64,000 nucleotides of DNA from Novosphingobium sp. SG919 (GTDB lineage: Bacteria > Pseudomonadota > Alphaproteobacteria > Sphingomonadales > Sphingomonadaceae), in NCBI RefSeq assembly GCF_012932495.1, contig NZ_JABCNG010000005.1, positions 186,001 through 250,000 on the forward strand. Reading direction: 5' to 3'. Under the pieces are notes generated by a model that searched no databases, was not told the DNA's origin, and saw only the letters and a program-made list of their open reading frames with translations. Shown here in pieces: positions 62,635 to 64,000 of the stretch. Numbering within the stretch: position 1 is the stretch's first letter; every line of letters starts with the position of its first letter. The position numbers and the translations under genes were made by a program.

Positions 62635-64000
62635 CTATGGCGCGGCTGGCGCGGAAAATTCGGTCTTCACGCGGTCTTCCGCCGGCTTCTCGCCAGGGCG
62701 CGCCGCGGCGGCCAGGTGAAAGGCAAAGGGCTGCGGCCGGGCGGCATGGCCCGGCACCACGGCATAGACGCGCAAACGCTGCGTGGTATCGGCCGGCACG
62801 GTAAAGCGCAGCGCGGGCTTGGCCGCCGATGCGTCCATCTCGTCGGTATAGATCGCCCCATCGGGCAACCCTTCGAGCGAAAGCACGGTTTCGCGCGGGC
62901 GGTCTTCCATGTTGCGCAGCTTGATGGTGAAGCCATCGCGCACCGCGCCGTTGGAAAGCTGCACGAATTCGGGATTGCGATCGCGCGCCACCGACAGATC
63001 GAGCCGGGTGCGTTCACCCAGCATGAACAGCAGCGCGGCGCCGATCGCGCTCCACATGCCCAGATAGACCAGCGTGCGCGGGCGGAAGATCGCCTTGATC
63101 AGCGGCTTGGGCGCGCCGCCCTTGCGCTCCACCTCGGCATCGTCGAGCGTGCAATAATCGATCAGGCCACGGTCGCGGCCCACTTGCCCCATCACGCGGT
63201 CGCAGGCGTCGATGCACAGGCCACAGGTGATGCAGCCGATCTGCGCGCCTTCGCGGATGTCGATCCCGGTGGGGCACACCGCGACGCACTGCTTGCAGTC
63301 GATGCAATCCCCAATGGCGCCGGGCAGGCGCTTGGCCTGCTTGAGCGAGCCACGCGGCTCCCCACGCCAGTCCTTGTAGGTGACGATCAGCGACTTTTCA
63401 TCGAGCATGGCCGACTGGATGCGCGGCCAGGGGCACATATAGACGCAGACCTGCTCGCGCATGAAACCGCCCAGCCAGAACGTGGTGAAGGTGAGCACGG
63501 CCACACAGGCATAGGCCACGCCGGGCGCTGCACCGGTCCAGAATTCACGCTGGAGCGTGGGCGCATCGGCGAAATAGAAAATCCACGCGCCACCCGTGGC
63601 AAAACTGATACCCAGGAACACCGCCCACTTGGCCAGCCGCTTGGCGGTCTTGCGCGCGCCCCAAGGCGCGCGGTCCAGAGCCAGCTGGGCATTGCGATCG
63701 CCATCGATCAGCCGGTCGACATGCTGGAACAGATCGGTCCACACCGTCTGCGGGCAGGCATAGCCGCACCAGGCCCGGCCCACCGCCGAGGTCACCAGAA
63801 ACAGGCCAACCCCGGCCATGATCAGCAGGCCCGCCACGAAATAGAACTCGTGCGGCCAGATTTCGATGCCGAACATGTAGAACCGGCGATGGGCCAGATC
63901 GATCAGCACCGCCTGATGCGGCGCCCACGGCCCGCGATCCCAGCGCAGCCACGGCGTGCCCCAATAGACCGCGAGGCAAAACGCCATGATCGCCCATTTG
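62635..64000 (-). CDS. ccoG: Cytochrome c oxidase accessory protein CcoG, 5' end missing
   Basis: 454 residues are visible; the frame stays open to base 64000, so the N-terminus lies outside. It has several membrane helices, two ferredoxin-type cluster motifs (CIDCKQCVAVCP and CITCGLCIDACD) and a C-terminal Ig-like periplasmic domain. CcoG reduces Cu(II) to Cu(I) for oxidase assembly. First visible gene of the ccoGHIS order. Confidence 0.96.
   Translation of the reverse strand, partial: KWAIMAFCLAVYWGTPWLRWDRGPWAPHQAVLIDLAHRRFYMFGIEIWPHEFYFVAGLLIMAGVGLFLVTSAVGRAWCGYACPQTVWTDLFQHVDRLIDGDRNAQLALDRAPWGARKTAKRLAKWAVFLGISFATGGAWIFYFADAPTLQREFWTGAAPGVAYACVAVLTFTTFWLGGFMREQVCVYMCPWPRIQSAMLDEKSLIVTYKDWRGEPRGSLKQAKRLPGAIGDCIDCKQCVAVCPTGIDIREGAQIGCITCGLCIDACDRVMGQVGRDRGLIDYCTLDDAEVERKGGAPKPLIKAIFRPRTLVYLGMWSAIGAALLFMLGERTRLDLSVARDRNPEFVQLSNGAVRDGFTIKLRNMEDRPRETVLSLEGLPDGAIYTDEMDASAAKPALRFTVPADTTQRLRVYAVVPGHAARPQPFAFHLAAAARPGEKPAEDRVKTEFSAPAAP

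Noticed and set aside
1..64000. CRISPR arrays
   Set aside because: No regularly spaced direct repeats were seen; repeated motifs in 44.1-44.7 kb are Gln/Ala codon runs inside a gene.

Overview
This window is GC-rich and densely coded. It most resembles a sphingomonad alphaproteobacterium of the Novosphingobium type. The clues are a long TonB-dependent receptor, a DcaP-like porin, a single long RelA/SpoT enzyme, a ccoGHIS cluster and an infC gene that appears to start at ATA. That placement is inference from gene content, since no 16S gene is present.

Layout. (1) 1-17.7 kb is metabolic and redox chromosome: the 3' end of pncB, a MocR/EamA divergent pair, a paoABC-type molybdenum aldehyde oxidoreductase operon followed by a catalase-fold protein, then a YdeP-like molybdo-enzyme and a large KatE catalase on the other strand, an SDR/LysR divergent pair, an M20 amidohydrolase and a secreted cyclophilin. 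(2) tRNA-Ser(GGA) at 17.8 kb opens a probable accessory segment of about 9 kb. It holds a LysR-linked enzyme operon (GST, Old Yellow Enzyme, peroxiredoxin-like protein, two SDRs), a crotonase-fold protein with the catalytic set of 6-oxocamphor hydrolase, a two-gene trypsin-like protease/Pepco-like module, a structured mobile element, a truncated DUF736 gene and a short repeat of the tRNA 3' end. (3) 27.2-31.5 kb is a LacI-regulated uptake locus with good candidate operators. (4) 31.8-35.6 kb is an HPP protein, a DnaQ-like exonuclease and rsh. (5) 35.9-38.1 kb is one AT-richer NACHT NTPase gene, probably a defence gene, bounded by 9-bp direct repeats. (6) 38.4-59.6 kb returns to core functions: hemF, pdeM, infC, envelope proteins, an acyltransferase/acyl-ACP synthetase fusion with a TetR regulator, a K+ channel, FUSC, sthA, a PEP carboxylase homologue, eda and hemN. 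(7) 59.6-64 kb carries the cbb3 oxidase maturation genes ccoS, ccoI, fixH and ccoG in overlapping order; ccoG runs off the end.

How it fits together. The left part handles aldehydes and peroxide: an oxidase-like molybdo-enzyme beside catalases. The accessory segment looks like reductive and hydrolytic processing of cyclic enones and diketones under LysR control. The right end supports microaerobic respiration and haem synthesis.

Most worth a second look: two ~270-bp CTAG-flanked elements (933-1203 and 26080-26349) that differ in sequence but share one inverted-repeat architecture; the protease/Pepco-like pair; and the NACHT protein with a nuclease-like N-terminus.
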